From Membranipora membranacea (lineage: Eukaryota; Bryozoa; Gymnolaemata; Cheilostomatida; Membraniporidae), in contig OU612071.1 in NCBI GenBank assembly GCA_914767715.1, positions 14,876,948-14,940,947 of the forward strand: a stretch of DNA of 64,000 bases. Direction: 5' to 3'. The notes under the pieces were generated by a model that worked only from the letters and a program-made list of their open reading frames with translations, did no database searches and had not been told where the DNA came from. Made by a program: the position numbers and the translations under genes. How positions within the stretch are numbered: the first letter of the stretch is position 1; every line of letters starts with the position of its first letter. Shown one piece after another: positions 12,835 to 23,900 of the stretch.

Positions 12835-15800
12835 ATGGTGGGTACTAACAATTTTCTAAACCAATTTTTATCAGCCAACATCAATCCTTAGATGGCACTG
12901 AGGAAGCTTCACTTGACTAATTTGTGTCAAGCAATGCCTGAAGAGTCATATGAGCGGGGTTAAAAGCTACAGCCTTCCCTACATGCCTAGTTTTGACCCC
13001 TCATTTGGTTACACCAACTTTTGTTTCTCAAGCAAATCTTCCATTTTTCCTTTCTTTTTTGGCTGTAATTTATGATATGCTCACACTTTTATTCATCATA
13101 ATATACAGGTATCAGGTTATATGCAACAAGCATTGCATGGTTACGTTGGTGAAACATATTTCTCCTTATCAGTGGATCAAAACAATAGGATTTCAGTTCA
13201 CTGACAGAGACTGACTGTACTGAGTTTAACCCCTGCTACTACTAGTAGACTAGCTAGGACAGTTACAATTTATTACTAGTAGCCCTATGCTTAACTCAAC
13301 ACAACCAAACAAGAGGTTAACCTGGTATCAGAAGGACATAACCCCAGGAATCCAGCCCATCCACTCTCATCTCCTGTTGGTAACAGGACAGTAGTGGATG
13401 GGCCTACTACTAACTAGGTAGTACTAGCTTGCAACTCCTACTACTACTTACTACTACTACTACCTAGTGGATATAGCAGCATGAATACAAATATATTAAT
13501 CTATTCACCAGTATATTACCACCATATTTATCTCTTTATTGTAGGCTCTCTTAGTGCCAGAGAAGTTTCAGCACATTCTTCGTGTTTTCAACACAAACAT
13601 CGATGGAAATATTAGCATCCTGTACGCCATGACCTCCATTAAGGGAGTAGGCAGGAGATACGCTCACGCTGTGCTCCGAAAGGCTGATGTCGATCTCAAG
13701 AAGAGAGCCGGAGAGCTCACTGACGAGGAGGTAGGTGTGAAATCGCGGAATGTGAGGTCCCATGCATGCAGGGGCATCTGGAGTTAAAAGCATGAGTACT
13801 TAGCATGAACATTGACAGAGTATACATACTTATAACTCTAGATGGCTATGCATGTATGGCTTGGGGTACAGGTTTCTGGTATTACCATGGAACATGCGTT
13901 AGTCGGGGTCAATGAAATGGCATCAATACGGGCTTTCATCCTCACTATTAATGAAATAATCTCTCCCGAAGTAGTGACTGTCGAAATCATCGTGAGCTTC
14001 AAGAGCTTTGCTTAATGATGACAGGCTAATTGACTGTGCGCCTTCATACACCCGGCATGTCACATTGGTGTGCTGGGCTGCTAAACTGGTGCTAGATAGA
14101 AGTCTTGGATTTCTAGGTGGCTCACTTGACTATTGTGCGTCATCATTTCACCCCAAGTACAAATGATATTACTAAGAAACACCTAAAGATCTTGGTAAAA
14201 TCTTTCACTCGATTATTAGGGGTATTCCCTGTGTTTAAAGCCAATCCAAGTATGTTAAAGGGCAACCAAGGTTTCGCAGCAATGCATTAATGGGTAGGAA
14301 ATAATGTGCTGGGCAGCATCAGCTTTGCGCATTACTCAAAGTAGTTGCTGACTCTAAGCTGGGTAACACTTCAGTTTAGGGGAGGTTCCAAGACTTTGCT
14401 GTAATAATTATAGAGCACAGGCTAAATAATAACAGGAACAGGAAACTGCTATGTGGTATTCTCTTTTAGCTGAGTTTGAGTGCCTGATGGAAGAAATGTT
14501 TCACAAGAATTCTGGCTGAATAATCATCCGAATTATATTATATCTTTTTGCCCATGCAGAAGGTGCAATCTGCTATTAATCAATGAGAAGTTGTTTGAAA
14601 CCTTGGTTGCCCTTTAAATTGAGTGGGTGTTAAGTTTACTAATGTTGTAGTTTGCATTTCAATAACTGGTTACTTGTATCCCCAATGGTCCACAGTGTTA
14701 AATCTCTGGAAAAGTTTGGTATTGATGCAGTACAGGACCTCTTGCTCTTCCCTATGTTATGGTTGGTAAGGTCGCACATTGATAATACAATCTTTTTTCT
14801 TCTACAGGTACAACAGGTTACAACTATCATGTCAAACCCAAGACAATACAAAATCCCCGACTGGTACCTCAACAGACAAAGGGATATCAAAGACGGAAAA
14901 ACTTCACAGGTTAGTTTATTGCTGTACCTCACAAACACAATTGGTGAACCAAATTCCTGTCTGCAAACGATCAATTTAATGAGATTTTCTGCTTCTACTT
15001 CAGGAAGCGGGAATAACAGTCAATTCGTTGATTTGTAAAAAAATCTTAGGTTGTAATCCAAGGCTGACAATTTAGTGGATTGTCATATGCTAACAGCCCA
15101 ATGTCTGTAAAATGTTGACATAAGACTATAAGTTGAATTAAATCTGAAATGGCTTCCTTACCATCATGGCCTTCTTGGAATATTGTTTTTATTCAAATGC
15201 GTGGCTGGAAGGCGTCTAATAACATACACCAATTTTTTATCCAAAATTGAAACTGAAATGACTGGTTCCTTCAATATAAAGACAGTGCGCCTTCATACAC
15301 CCGGCATATCATTCTGGTTTGCTGGGCTGCTAAACTGGTGCTAGATAAAATGCTTGGATTTCTAGGTGGCTCACTGGACTATTGTGTCATCATTTCACCC
15401 CAAGTACAAATATATAGAAAATGATTTCTCATTAGTCTTAGCGTTAACTTAAATGTGATTGTATTGCTGTGAATTTATGGCCATCTCATGAAAAAGAGAT
15501 AGTTGTTCGACAAAAGTGCGAAATAGAATTTAAAAACTACCCAATGACCATGGTGTGTTATAGACAGTCAGTTACTTATGATAATGTTATTTATTTATTT
15601 ATTGAGGTTTTCTAAAAAATTATAATTAAATTTCCAATTTGCATTATAAAAAATTCAATGTGCAATTTAACATAAGTAACTACCAGACTATGACATGCAT
15701 TGGTCTTAGGGTAGTCTTTAACTTGGGATTTTATGCCTGCAGCATCATGCGCCATTTTTTGATCAAAAGAAGCAAGTAATGAATACTCCTTTGAATCACA

Positions 15801-16059
15801 TCTCAGTTATTCTCAGTGTTTCTAAGCCTGCTTATTCCCATGCCAGTCCGAGACTACCAGATCTAACTATCATATTAATGTTGTATTTCAGGTTATTGCC
15901 AACGGATTAGATAATAAGATGCGTGAGGATATGGAGAGGATGAAAAAGATCAGACTTCACAGAGGTCTCCGTCACTACTGGGGACTGAGAGTAAGAGGAC
16001 AACACACCAAGACCACCGGTCGTCGTGGACGAACCGTCGGTGTGTCCAAGAAGAAATAG
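12835..16059 (+). CDS. RPS18: 40S ribosomal protein S18 (uS13), 4 coding exons
   Basis: Encodes uS13, a structural protein of the small-subunit head near the P-site and subunit bridges. Coding exons: 12835-12837 (ATG only, donor GTGGGT), 13545-13730, 14808-14909, 15892-16059. All are phase 0, totalling 459 bases and 152 residues, the same length as human RPS18. Diagnostic blocks are [45 protein letters not shown] and the C-terminal [13 protein letters not shown]. The residues after the conserved NTNIDG (NISILYAM) are diverged from human. A start exon consisting of just the ATG is typical of ribosomal protein genes and explains why exon 2 begins at ALLVPEK. The oligopyrimidine tract before the ATG suggests TOP-type translational control. 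Introns 2 and 3 each carry an H/ACA snoRNA. A poly(A) signal follows at 16167. Confidence 0.97.
13355..13410 (+). other. Hairpin in RPS18 intron 1
   Basis: CCCATCCACT pairs with AGTGGATGGG around an inner CCTGTTGGTAACAGG hairpin. I cannot find a clear snoRNA box set, so its function is open. A CTA-rich low-complexity stretch follows to about 13465. Confidence 0.35.
14035..14164 (+). ncRNA. H/ACA box snoRNA, intron 2 of RPS18 (copy 1)
   Basis: About 130 bases in hairpin-hinge-hairpin-tail form. The 5' hairpin has lower stem GCGCC/GGTGC and upper stem CCCGGCA/TGCTGGG. These flank an internal loop (TTCATACA and CTGCTAAACT) that is the pseudouridylation pocket. The H box AGATAG (ANANNA) is at 14094-14099. 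The 3' hairpin has lower stem CTTGG/CCAAG and upper stem TGGCTCAC/GTGCGTCA. The ACA box (14159-14161) lies exactly three bases before the end. Such RNAs guide rRNA or snRNA pseudouridylation and are released from host introns after splicing. A paralogue lies in the next intron. The target was not determined. Confidence 0.9.
14255..14617. mobile_element. MITE with 21-base terminal inverted repeats flanked by TTAA
   Basis: The left end TTAAAGGGCAACCAAGGTTTC is repeated in inverse orientation at the right end, giving a 363-base non-autonomous element in RPS18 intron 2. The outermost TTAA on both sides could be the target duplication. Confidence 0.75.
15284..15411 (+). ncRNA. H/ACA box snoRNA, intron 3 of RPS18 (copy 2)
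   Basis: Paralogue of the snoRNA at 14035-14164, about 128 bases. It has the same stems GCGCC/GGTGC, CCCGGCA/TGCTGGG and CTTGG/CCAAG, H box AGATAA at 15343-15348, and ACA at 15406-15408 with three trailing bases. Both guide pockets match copy 1. Differences are concentrated in apical loops and the linker, which indicates selection on guide function. Confidence 0.9.
15529..15722. mobile_element. MITE family A, copy 1
   Basis: Inverted ends: TTTAAAAACTACCCAATGACC at the left and GGTCTTAGGGTAGTCTTTAA at the right, with subterminal inverted GTTACTTATGATAA / ACATAAGTAAC. In RPS18 intron 3. Confidence 0.8.
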
Positions 16060-16166
16060 ATTATCTCGCCACCATTCTATCTGTACGGTGGAATTGTTGC
16101 TGCAGTTTTTTCTTCTGTTTTCCATTCTAACATCTCATGGATATGATTTTGTGAATCACTTTGACA

Positions 16167-16172
16167 AATAAA
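16167..16172 (+). terminator. RPS18: RPS18 polyadenylation signal AATAAA
   Basis: AATAAA about 108 bases past the RPS18 stop, inside a short 3'UTR as expected for a ribosomal protein gene. Confidence 0.75.
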
Positions 16173-16425
16173 ACCTTGTCAGTTCAGTCTAGAGAAAAAT
16201 GTGTTATGCTATTGTCGGTTTCTGAGAAACATGTTTTGCAGTGCTGTAAGGATATAACAGTTGCTAAGTGCGTGCAGTTGAAACTGATTGAAATTATTGA
16301 GAAACAGTGTATAAAAATCATTGAAAATACCTGGGCTCTTATGAACCCACTACTACCTGAGTCAAGAACAAATAATTGAGGCCAAGGAGAAACGGAACTG
16401 TAACTCATTGTTGGAACATGGAGTA

Positions 16426-16510
16426 GGAGGTGGCTCAGTGGTTAGAGCGCCAGTCCTTCAGCATGCAAATGTTGAAGGTCGTGGGTTCGAACCCCACTGC
16501 AGTCCACTGA
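16426..16510 (+). repeat. tRNA-like SINE head with Pol III A and B boxes
   Basis: A box TGGCTCAGTGG at 16431-16441 and B box GGTTCGAACCC at 16484-16494, with a perfect T-arm GTGGG/CCCAC and D-arm GCTC/GAGC. The middle folds as a long CCTTCA/TGAAGG stem and gives no normal seven-base anticodon loop, and the acceptor stem does not pair. This is best read as a tRNA-derived SINE or a tRNA pseudogene. Confidence 0.65.
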
Positions 16511-17892
16511 CTACTGGGAGTTGTAGGACCCCTAGGCGTGCTTCAGTCTGCCTACAAACAGAGAGCAACCTGGCGCAGACATTGCAGCCTCGCCCTTAAG
16601 TCACATTATTTCGCCGCCACTATGTGGTGAGTGACCATAGATTTAAAAGTTTTAGATCTATGTGAGTGACTAACCATTGGGATTTTAACCGACAAGTGCC
16701 CGAGTAACAAATTAATACAATAAAGTGCACAGAGAACGGCAAGGGATGGATCGTTTTGGCTGTCACACTCTTCATTGTTGATATTGAGAGCAGAATGAGC
16801 TCGTTTATCTGGATTATCTTTGTCATGGGGGACAACTAATAGCACTATCAATTAGTGCCAACAGGGATTTGTCCTACCCTCCATGATGGGAATTATCATG
16901 CAAGTGAATCTTTAACGAGTTGTGTCCTCTCGTCTTTTTGGAATTCCAAAGATGATCCGATGACATAGTAGAGAGGGAGGTACCCTTTTAGTGCGCATGA
17001 CGGATATTAAATGGTACACAGGCTATAATAAGGTGAGTGCTTTTCTGAAAAACAAGTTTAGTACCACTCCAAACACTGCTTCTTCTGCACACTAGACCCT
17101 ACATTTGCTTGAGATGACAAGATGTTAGGGGTTCCAGTTCACTGTTGCAATGTCATGATGGGTGACTAGAAATCTCATTTTTCAGCCAAGCCTACAGTAA
17201 GCTAATTAAAGTGGTAGTGGACATGTCACTCACTCCTGACCTGTTGAAACTCTGAAAACACAGCAGGCCTTCTATAGCTGGTGCAAGACTGCTGGGGCAC
17301 TCAACCACTGGACTTGCACCAACTACAGAAGGCCTGTACATATATATATTCATATGCATGCAGACATTACTAGACCTACTGCAAAGCTGCAGGGCTCGAT
17401 GGTCAAGTCATTTGTCTCGTCTTCACACATACACATTGTATTTTATTATTAATTTACGAACAGGCCAGTTTTTGACAAGCCAAGGGCAAGCAACTGATGG
17501 CTGCGTAATGTTTCAAGGAAATGCTTTGCATTTGTCTGAACTGTTCCCTTTCAGCTCAGGATCATAAAAGAGGCTACATGAAGTGGCAAACCCAAATAGA
17601 AACATCAAAGCATCCAACTCTTCATTTGCCAAACTTTTTCCTTCTCTTCCCTTCCCCAAAAAAGAGAAACTTTGTAGAGGGAGCTCATTTGATTACAAAC
17701 TGTCAATCCACATGATTGTTCATCGCTGAGATGAACTAGATCTACTAATCGTGTCATCCCAAATCGTTCACTGTTAGATATATCTCCCGAGTGAACGATC
17801 TGGGGACAACATCAGTGTCAGGATCTGTAATTCAAAAACCCCCTCCTCCTGTCCCTGCTTTCTCAATCTGTCTTTTTTATGTTTCCCAACAG
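16511..17892. other. Intergenic region and probable GAPVD1 5' leader intron
   Basis: No coding exon is supported. A strong donor (AAG/GTGAGT) at 17032-17033 and a good acceptor (CCCAACAG) at 17885-17892, ten bases before the GAPVD1 ATG, suggest a 5'UTR exon ending at 17032 spliced to 17893. A miRNA-like hairpin lies inside this presumed intron. Confidence 0.45.
17264..17336 (+). ncRNA. Candidate miRNA-like hairpin
   Basis: Arms 17264-17287 and 17313-17336 pair over 24 positions with only two mismatches, around a 25-base loop. Size and near-perfect duplex fit an animal pre-miRNA. A very short inverted-repeat element would look the same. It lies in the presumed 5' intron of GAPVD1. Confidence 0.4.
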
Positions 17893-17901
17893 CTTTGAAC
17901 C

Positions 17902-20900
17902 ATGTCACCCGAGGAGTTATTGGAGCTTTCACTAAAGCTGTCACAGGAGAAACTTTACATACAAACGGAGCGAGAGACGATAGCCAGGCTAAATCAGGAT
18001 GTCTCTTCAGCAGCCGCACAAGTAAGAGACATATTGTTTTTTAGACCAATAACTATGTCTATTGCAATATAATGTCTATGGCAATACTATGTCTATGGTA
18101 ATACTATGTATATGGCACATATACTGGTCATGTGATATACTTTTGCATGTATATCTCTGGCATATAGAAAATTGATCGCTTGATGGATCTTCAAAATGAT
18201 AACAATGTGGTCATTTAAGTATCCCACCATGCAATTTACTAGCCTTGTCACATGGCCACAGTCTTTGGCTTTGTCCCAAACCAAAAACCGTTGACGTGTG
18301 ACAAGGCTTGCAATATACTGGAATTCCACACCAGATCAGGTACACACATTCTATATTGACCTAATCTTCCGGTGAAGGGAATTCCATGTCTCCACGTTGT
18401 GTCAACAAAAATTTTAATAGAATGCCCTTTGGAAAGGCCAAAATATCTTAAATAAACTCACACTAGCTTATAGGTGAGAAATGAGACAATGTAGAAGGGT
18501 TGTATCCCACAATGCAATAAACTGGAATTCAACATAAGCTCAGGTTAATAATTACACATTTAATGTTGACCTGATCTTTCTGGGAAAGGAATTCCAGGTC
18601 TCTAGACTTCAAATGCATGCCCTTTTTAAAATCTAAAATATCCTAAATAAGCTCCCACTAGAACATAGTTTACAATCATAGATATCCCCACGCCATTCGC
18701 CATTCAATTAGTGACATTTGATAAGCATGTAAGTGGTCCAGTTATCTGTGTAATATCTATCGGTATTTGTATTAGAGATATCACCGCCTTCCACCTCCGT
18801 GCTCAGAATAACTACGAGTGCTGATGACTGACTGATGACTGCTGTGGTAAATTCTGTGATTTGAGCTTTGGGACCAGTTCAAATTCATGATGCATTTTCT
18901 CTCATCAAATATAGCCTACCACAGGCTGTATAGTATCAATGGCAGTGTCTTCGCTTAGATTTAGTTGGATAAGATGGTGTTGATCAAAATGAGCAAGTAG
19001 TTGACTGATAAAATATACTATGAACTTTTTGGTGACTACACCTAGCAGTCCTTGCTCTCTCAGCAAAGAATGACCAGTCAAACATTTTCACAGTTTTTGA
19101 TCCCCTTGTAACCGATGTTAATACATATCAGAAAATTGGACGTATTGACCTGCAATTTATAGATGACTTTGAAAAGAGTACAAATACATTGAGAACTATA
19201 TGTTGTTATCGTAACTATCTGTTGACAAGGGCTGTCTTGGATTGATTGATCTATAATTCAATAGACACCATGCCTATGGCCACGGAGATGGCACTGAAAA
19301 CATAACCAAAGCAACATTTGAAGAAAGGTTATTAGCACCCAATGCAACATGCTGTAATTTATTTCATATGAAGCTACAGTACACCACATGTTATTTTATT
19401 TTCTAAAACTACCATAGCTAATATTTGCTCAACCTCGAAATTTTATATAAACCTCCACAGTAGCAATGACTCTCTATAATCTTTGACAGTAGCAAGCAAA
19501 AGGAACTGAAAGAAATTCTTCAGCATATAATATTACTCCCCACACATGTTAAAACCCTGTTTGGGGACTAACAAGTCTCTATGGTTAATGATGGATCTGA
19601 AACAAATCCCCTCTTTAAAGTCAGCTTATATTTACTCCCCTAGGGTGTTTGATCCTTTGAACCCAGAGTGAATTACGCATGTGATTTGTCCATAGAGTTA
19701 TGATTGAGGTCTTCGCATAATCGAGTATGTTTTTTGTTGACAGGTATGTAAGACAGCGTGGTTGGTGCGACAGCAGCGAACAAACCTGTCTAGAATTACT
19801 CAGGATGATGCCAGTCTATGCTGCCTCAAAGCGAATCTACTAGATAATACAAACTTTGTCGATGCGTGAGTATAGATAGATAAAGTTTAACCCTATTGCC
19901 TGCATTCCAGTTGCTCCCTTACTCTAGTCACGCAGCAGTGAACCAGTGGATCAGGAGCAACTCTGAATGCAGGCAAATGGACCAAACATGGTCTAGTATA
20001 CAGATTCTCAATCGGCTGTTCTTCATTTCTGTAGGACGAACTTGGGCAAGATGGCAAGAAGGCAACTTGGACGGGCCGGGGGGCACGAGTCTGCGAAGCT
20101 CAGACTCTTGCGTATTCATGTTTGCCAACTGATTCTTGACATAAATTGAATAACATTTGCATTGAACATTTGAAAATCTGTTGATGATAACTTTTGTTGC
20201 AATTTTCAAAAATTTCAAAAATATCATGTAATCCTTTAATTTTGATCCAGTCACTTAATGTAATCTGTGCAAAATATTGTCACACTGGAAGGAGACTTTT
20301 TTGGGGCATGACATAAACATTCAACCAATTAATATTCATTGAATATGGGGATTCTCCGAAAATACTTGATAACACGCTTTCATTTTCGTCAAAAAGCCCA
20401 AGATCCACAAATAATTATGATAAATACTCAATCAATGTAAGGAAAATCACTTCATACCCCTCTAATTTTTAACACAACAGAAATCCGTGTTTTCGAAAAC
20501 TTTCACGTTGCCCTGTCTAATGAAAACCTGAATCGTGTTATGCCGTGGAAAACTTCCTTGAAGAAAGATCGACAACAAAGATAAAAACTGTTTACGTGTT
20601 ATTATCAAGAAGGAACTTGGTGTCCCGTAATCACTGAAACAGTAATTTTCTTATCTGTTTTCATTTTACTTTCATTTGTATCCCATGTACAGTTTAGTTA
20701 ATCCATCCAATGAGAGAAGAGATAGGAATAGGTTTCTTTCTATTGACTTTCAGTGCAGACAATAAAAGCCATGATGTGATAGCCAGGCTTGCCTGTGTTC
20801 TGAGTAACAGTTGAGGGGGGCAACTGGGAATGCACACAAATTAATACATATCATAGCTCATTTGAAGACACATAGAGCATAATATGGCCTGCTGTGAACA

Positions 20901-23900
20901 TTAGCCAGGAAACCCTGGCTAATATTTTCGTTTGTTTTGGCACTTAATGTAAAATGTTTTCCTCAAATTTTTCAAGATTGCAAAAAAAAGTATTAAAAAA
21001 CTTAGGCACGTTAAGTGTATTCCCACAATGCACCATAAATGCGAGCCTCCCAGAACAATCATCTCTTTATCCTCTTATGGTATCATTGACCTCTACATCA
21101 TTGGAAATTCCAGAATATTGCATTGTGGGATACCGATAAACACTCTCAGTTCAAGAGAATCATCCTGTCAGAACATCTGAATGCATACACTATGTGAAGG
21201 TGGATGCTGAGTAGGATTTATTGCGTTGAACCATCAATGAGTTTGATCCTGTTAACCTTCACTCAGAGTTGTGCCATACTGACTCTCGTGATCTGACTGG
21301 GCATGTAGATCACTGATAAACTAGGCTATCATTACCACAAAAGGGATGTCGTAAGCCTAATTAACCATCATGCGTGACTTTAATTTGCACATGTGCAAGA
21401 ACAATGAGTTTAGTCTTGGTTCTTATAAAACATTTGGTCAGGGAGAATGAGATAGCCCCTGCATGAATTGCCAATCAAAATCATCTAATAGTGGCAAGAG
21501 AGGACAACTATGAATAACAATTCCGCACGCCTTGGGGAGCATGCCACCAGAGCAGGTAGCCAATCAGATGGCTTCGGAATTCCGAGACTCAATTTTGCAG
21601 AGATCAGCTCATGCCCAGAGCTGAGCATGCGCAGAATGGGAGTTGTGCCCCCTACTAGTAGTCAGCTTATTCGCGTGCAGGTGCATAGGATCAGACTACA
21701 CTACTTCATCGTAGAAAATACTTAATATTGTCTTTTTTACAGATTCCATCATTTAAATTATCATGAATCGAAGTTCTCAACTTTTCTGAAGCTACTCAAA
21801 GATGATCCAAGTCTAGTCGCAGAGTTCATAGCCTTGTTTCCTAACCAGTCTAACAACATCAGTGAAGTCATAGGTAGGAACACCCCTATTAACTCTTGGA
21901 TCAGACATATGTTCAACTCCCTGCTGCCGCCACTGATTAAAATGTATACAATTTGAAGTTGTGCTCAAAAGACGTGGTCAGAATTGTTGTTAGCTTTAAT
22001 ATGTTGATATACTTCTATAATTACGCCAATACATAGTAAACCTGGCGCTCCACAGTGAATATGTCTTGCTCATTAATCTAGTCTCATTGGGAATTCCGAA
22101 CAAAATAAGATTTGCTAAGATTTCTTTTAACCAATGAGGAGAGGGAGTTCGTTGTTTTAACCATCACATAAAGCATCGGAATAATGTTTTTATCGCAGGG
22201 GTTTGAAATTCTGTAACTTGAGAGAGATCTAAAAAATAAATTAGAATATTAGAGTGGTGGTATATGAGATACATTTATATATTACAGACATACTATTGGG
22301 CGCTGTGTACGGGTCTTGTGTATCTGTTAATGAGGAGGCACTTGTCGCGGCGATGTTACGTCACCTGGCCACGAACCTTATGTCTAATCCTGACAACCAA
22401 GCGGAAAGAGTTCTTACAAAGTAAGTGTCGTTAGAGGTTTTCTTCCCATTTCCAACACTGACTACTAGAAAAGGTAAAAGTTGTAATAAGTCATAACATT
22501 GATTATTAATAATCAATGTAAAATCCCAGACACAGTAGCTCTCAACTGTGTATGGGATAAAACATTGATTAATAACAATCAATTTTAACACAGCTATACA
22601 AGTCAGCTTTTACCTTTTACGGGATGTAAATTGTATCTCTGTCTGAATGAGGCTTTCAAGACTCAGTACCTTAACTGAAGCCATTCAGACCCAAGAGGTA
22701 GCTTCCCCAAATCTCTGTGTGTTATCAGATCATAGTTGAATCAGCAGAAACATCAGGGTAAACTCTGAGGGTGGAGTCTTGAAGCCAATTCTGTACTTGG
22801 TGTGCCTATTTCACAATTGTTTGGTCAGCCATCTTCGTCGGATATTATACTTGATCCAGATTCTTGTGCTGTCGGACAAACAAACCTATAATGAGGTCAT
22901 TCGCTAATCGCTTCTCTTTTAACTTACGTGCTCAGACATTTTCCAGGATGATGGTTGGGCGATTTTGTTATTTAGAAACTCTACCACCACCAACTCAATG
23001 ATAGAACTACATGCATATACATTCTGAATCAGTGATTTTATCTAGTTGATAGACCAAGTGAGTGATAATTTTGAGCGATGTGATAGTGATAAATTCTAAT
23101 TGAAAGACCCCCGGGGTAAAGTTTGTGCACTTAACATACTCGTCAGTAGTCAGCACTCCCTCTTGTATAACTGCAGAGATAGATGCTCGTGGTGTCAGCT
23201 GTACAGAGCTTATACAGACTGTCTCTCCTCATGTAAGCTGTTCCTTGCCGCCGCTTTACATCAGCCAATCATGAGCCTGCTTACAAGAGATGACTGGTTC
23301 TATGATATCGAGGAGCAAAAAGTGCTGGAGAGATTTCCGCCCAATCAGAGAAGCTCTAAGTTTGGTCAACCTGGTGAGTTTATCCATTTATTCACTTTTT
23401 ATATTACACGCCGGACCCAGCCCATGAATTTCGTAATGTGATCTCTCATAGTCGGGGCTACAAACATTCACAAGCAAGATTGAGATTTTAGATCAAATAG
23501 AATATATATGATCGTATTAAATTTTAGTATAATAATTTCTAAAATTGAAGAACTGATTAAAAGTATATTTGTGTATGATTGTAGCATGAACTACCGAATA
23601 TCACATAATGAAATTGATGGGCTGGTTGCAGTTTCTAATTTTTGTCTTGAATTAAAAGGCTATAAGTTGCATTAGGGAACTTTGTGAACAGCCCGCTATC
23701 CTGAATCGAGTTATATTCAGATTGCCACAGAGCTATAATCTGTTATTTTATCATAGTATATTATGATATATAATAACTCTATGCAGTTTGCCTTCTTTTC
23801 AATTACTTTTCCAATTTTGATCTTACTTGATCAACCCCTGCACGAGATAAGTTGCTTACAGTTATAAATATAATTGCAATTGTGAAGTTGGGTGTTGTCT

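Noticed and set aside
13551-13793. 80-residue minus-strand frame
   Set aside because: Antisense shadow of RPS18 exon 2.
14105-14164. 18S rRNA target for the 3' pocket of the snoRNAs
   Set aside because: The right arm is complementary to GGTGAAAT, present in 18S rRNA, but the left arm does not pair with the following bases, so I do not claim this target.
16426-16510. Functional tRNA gene
   Set aside because: A and B boxes are good, but acceptor stem and anticodon arm do not form, so it is listed as a tRNA-derived repeat.
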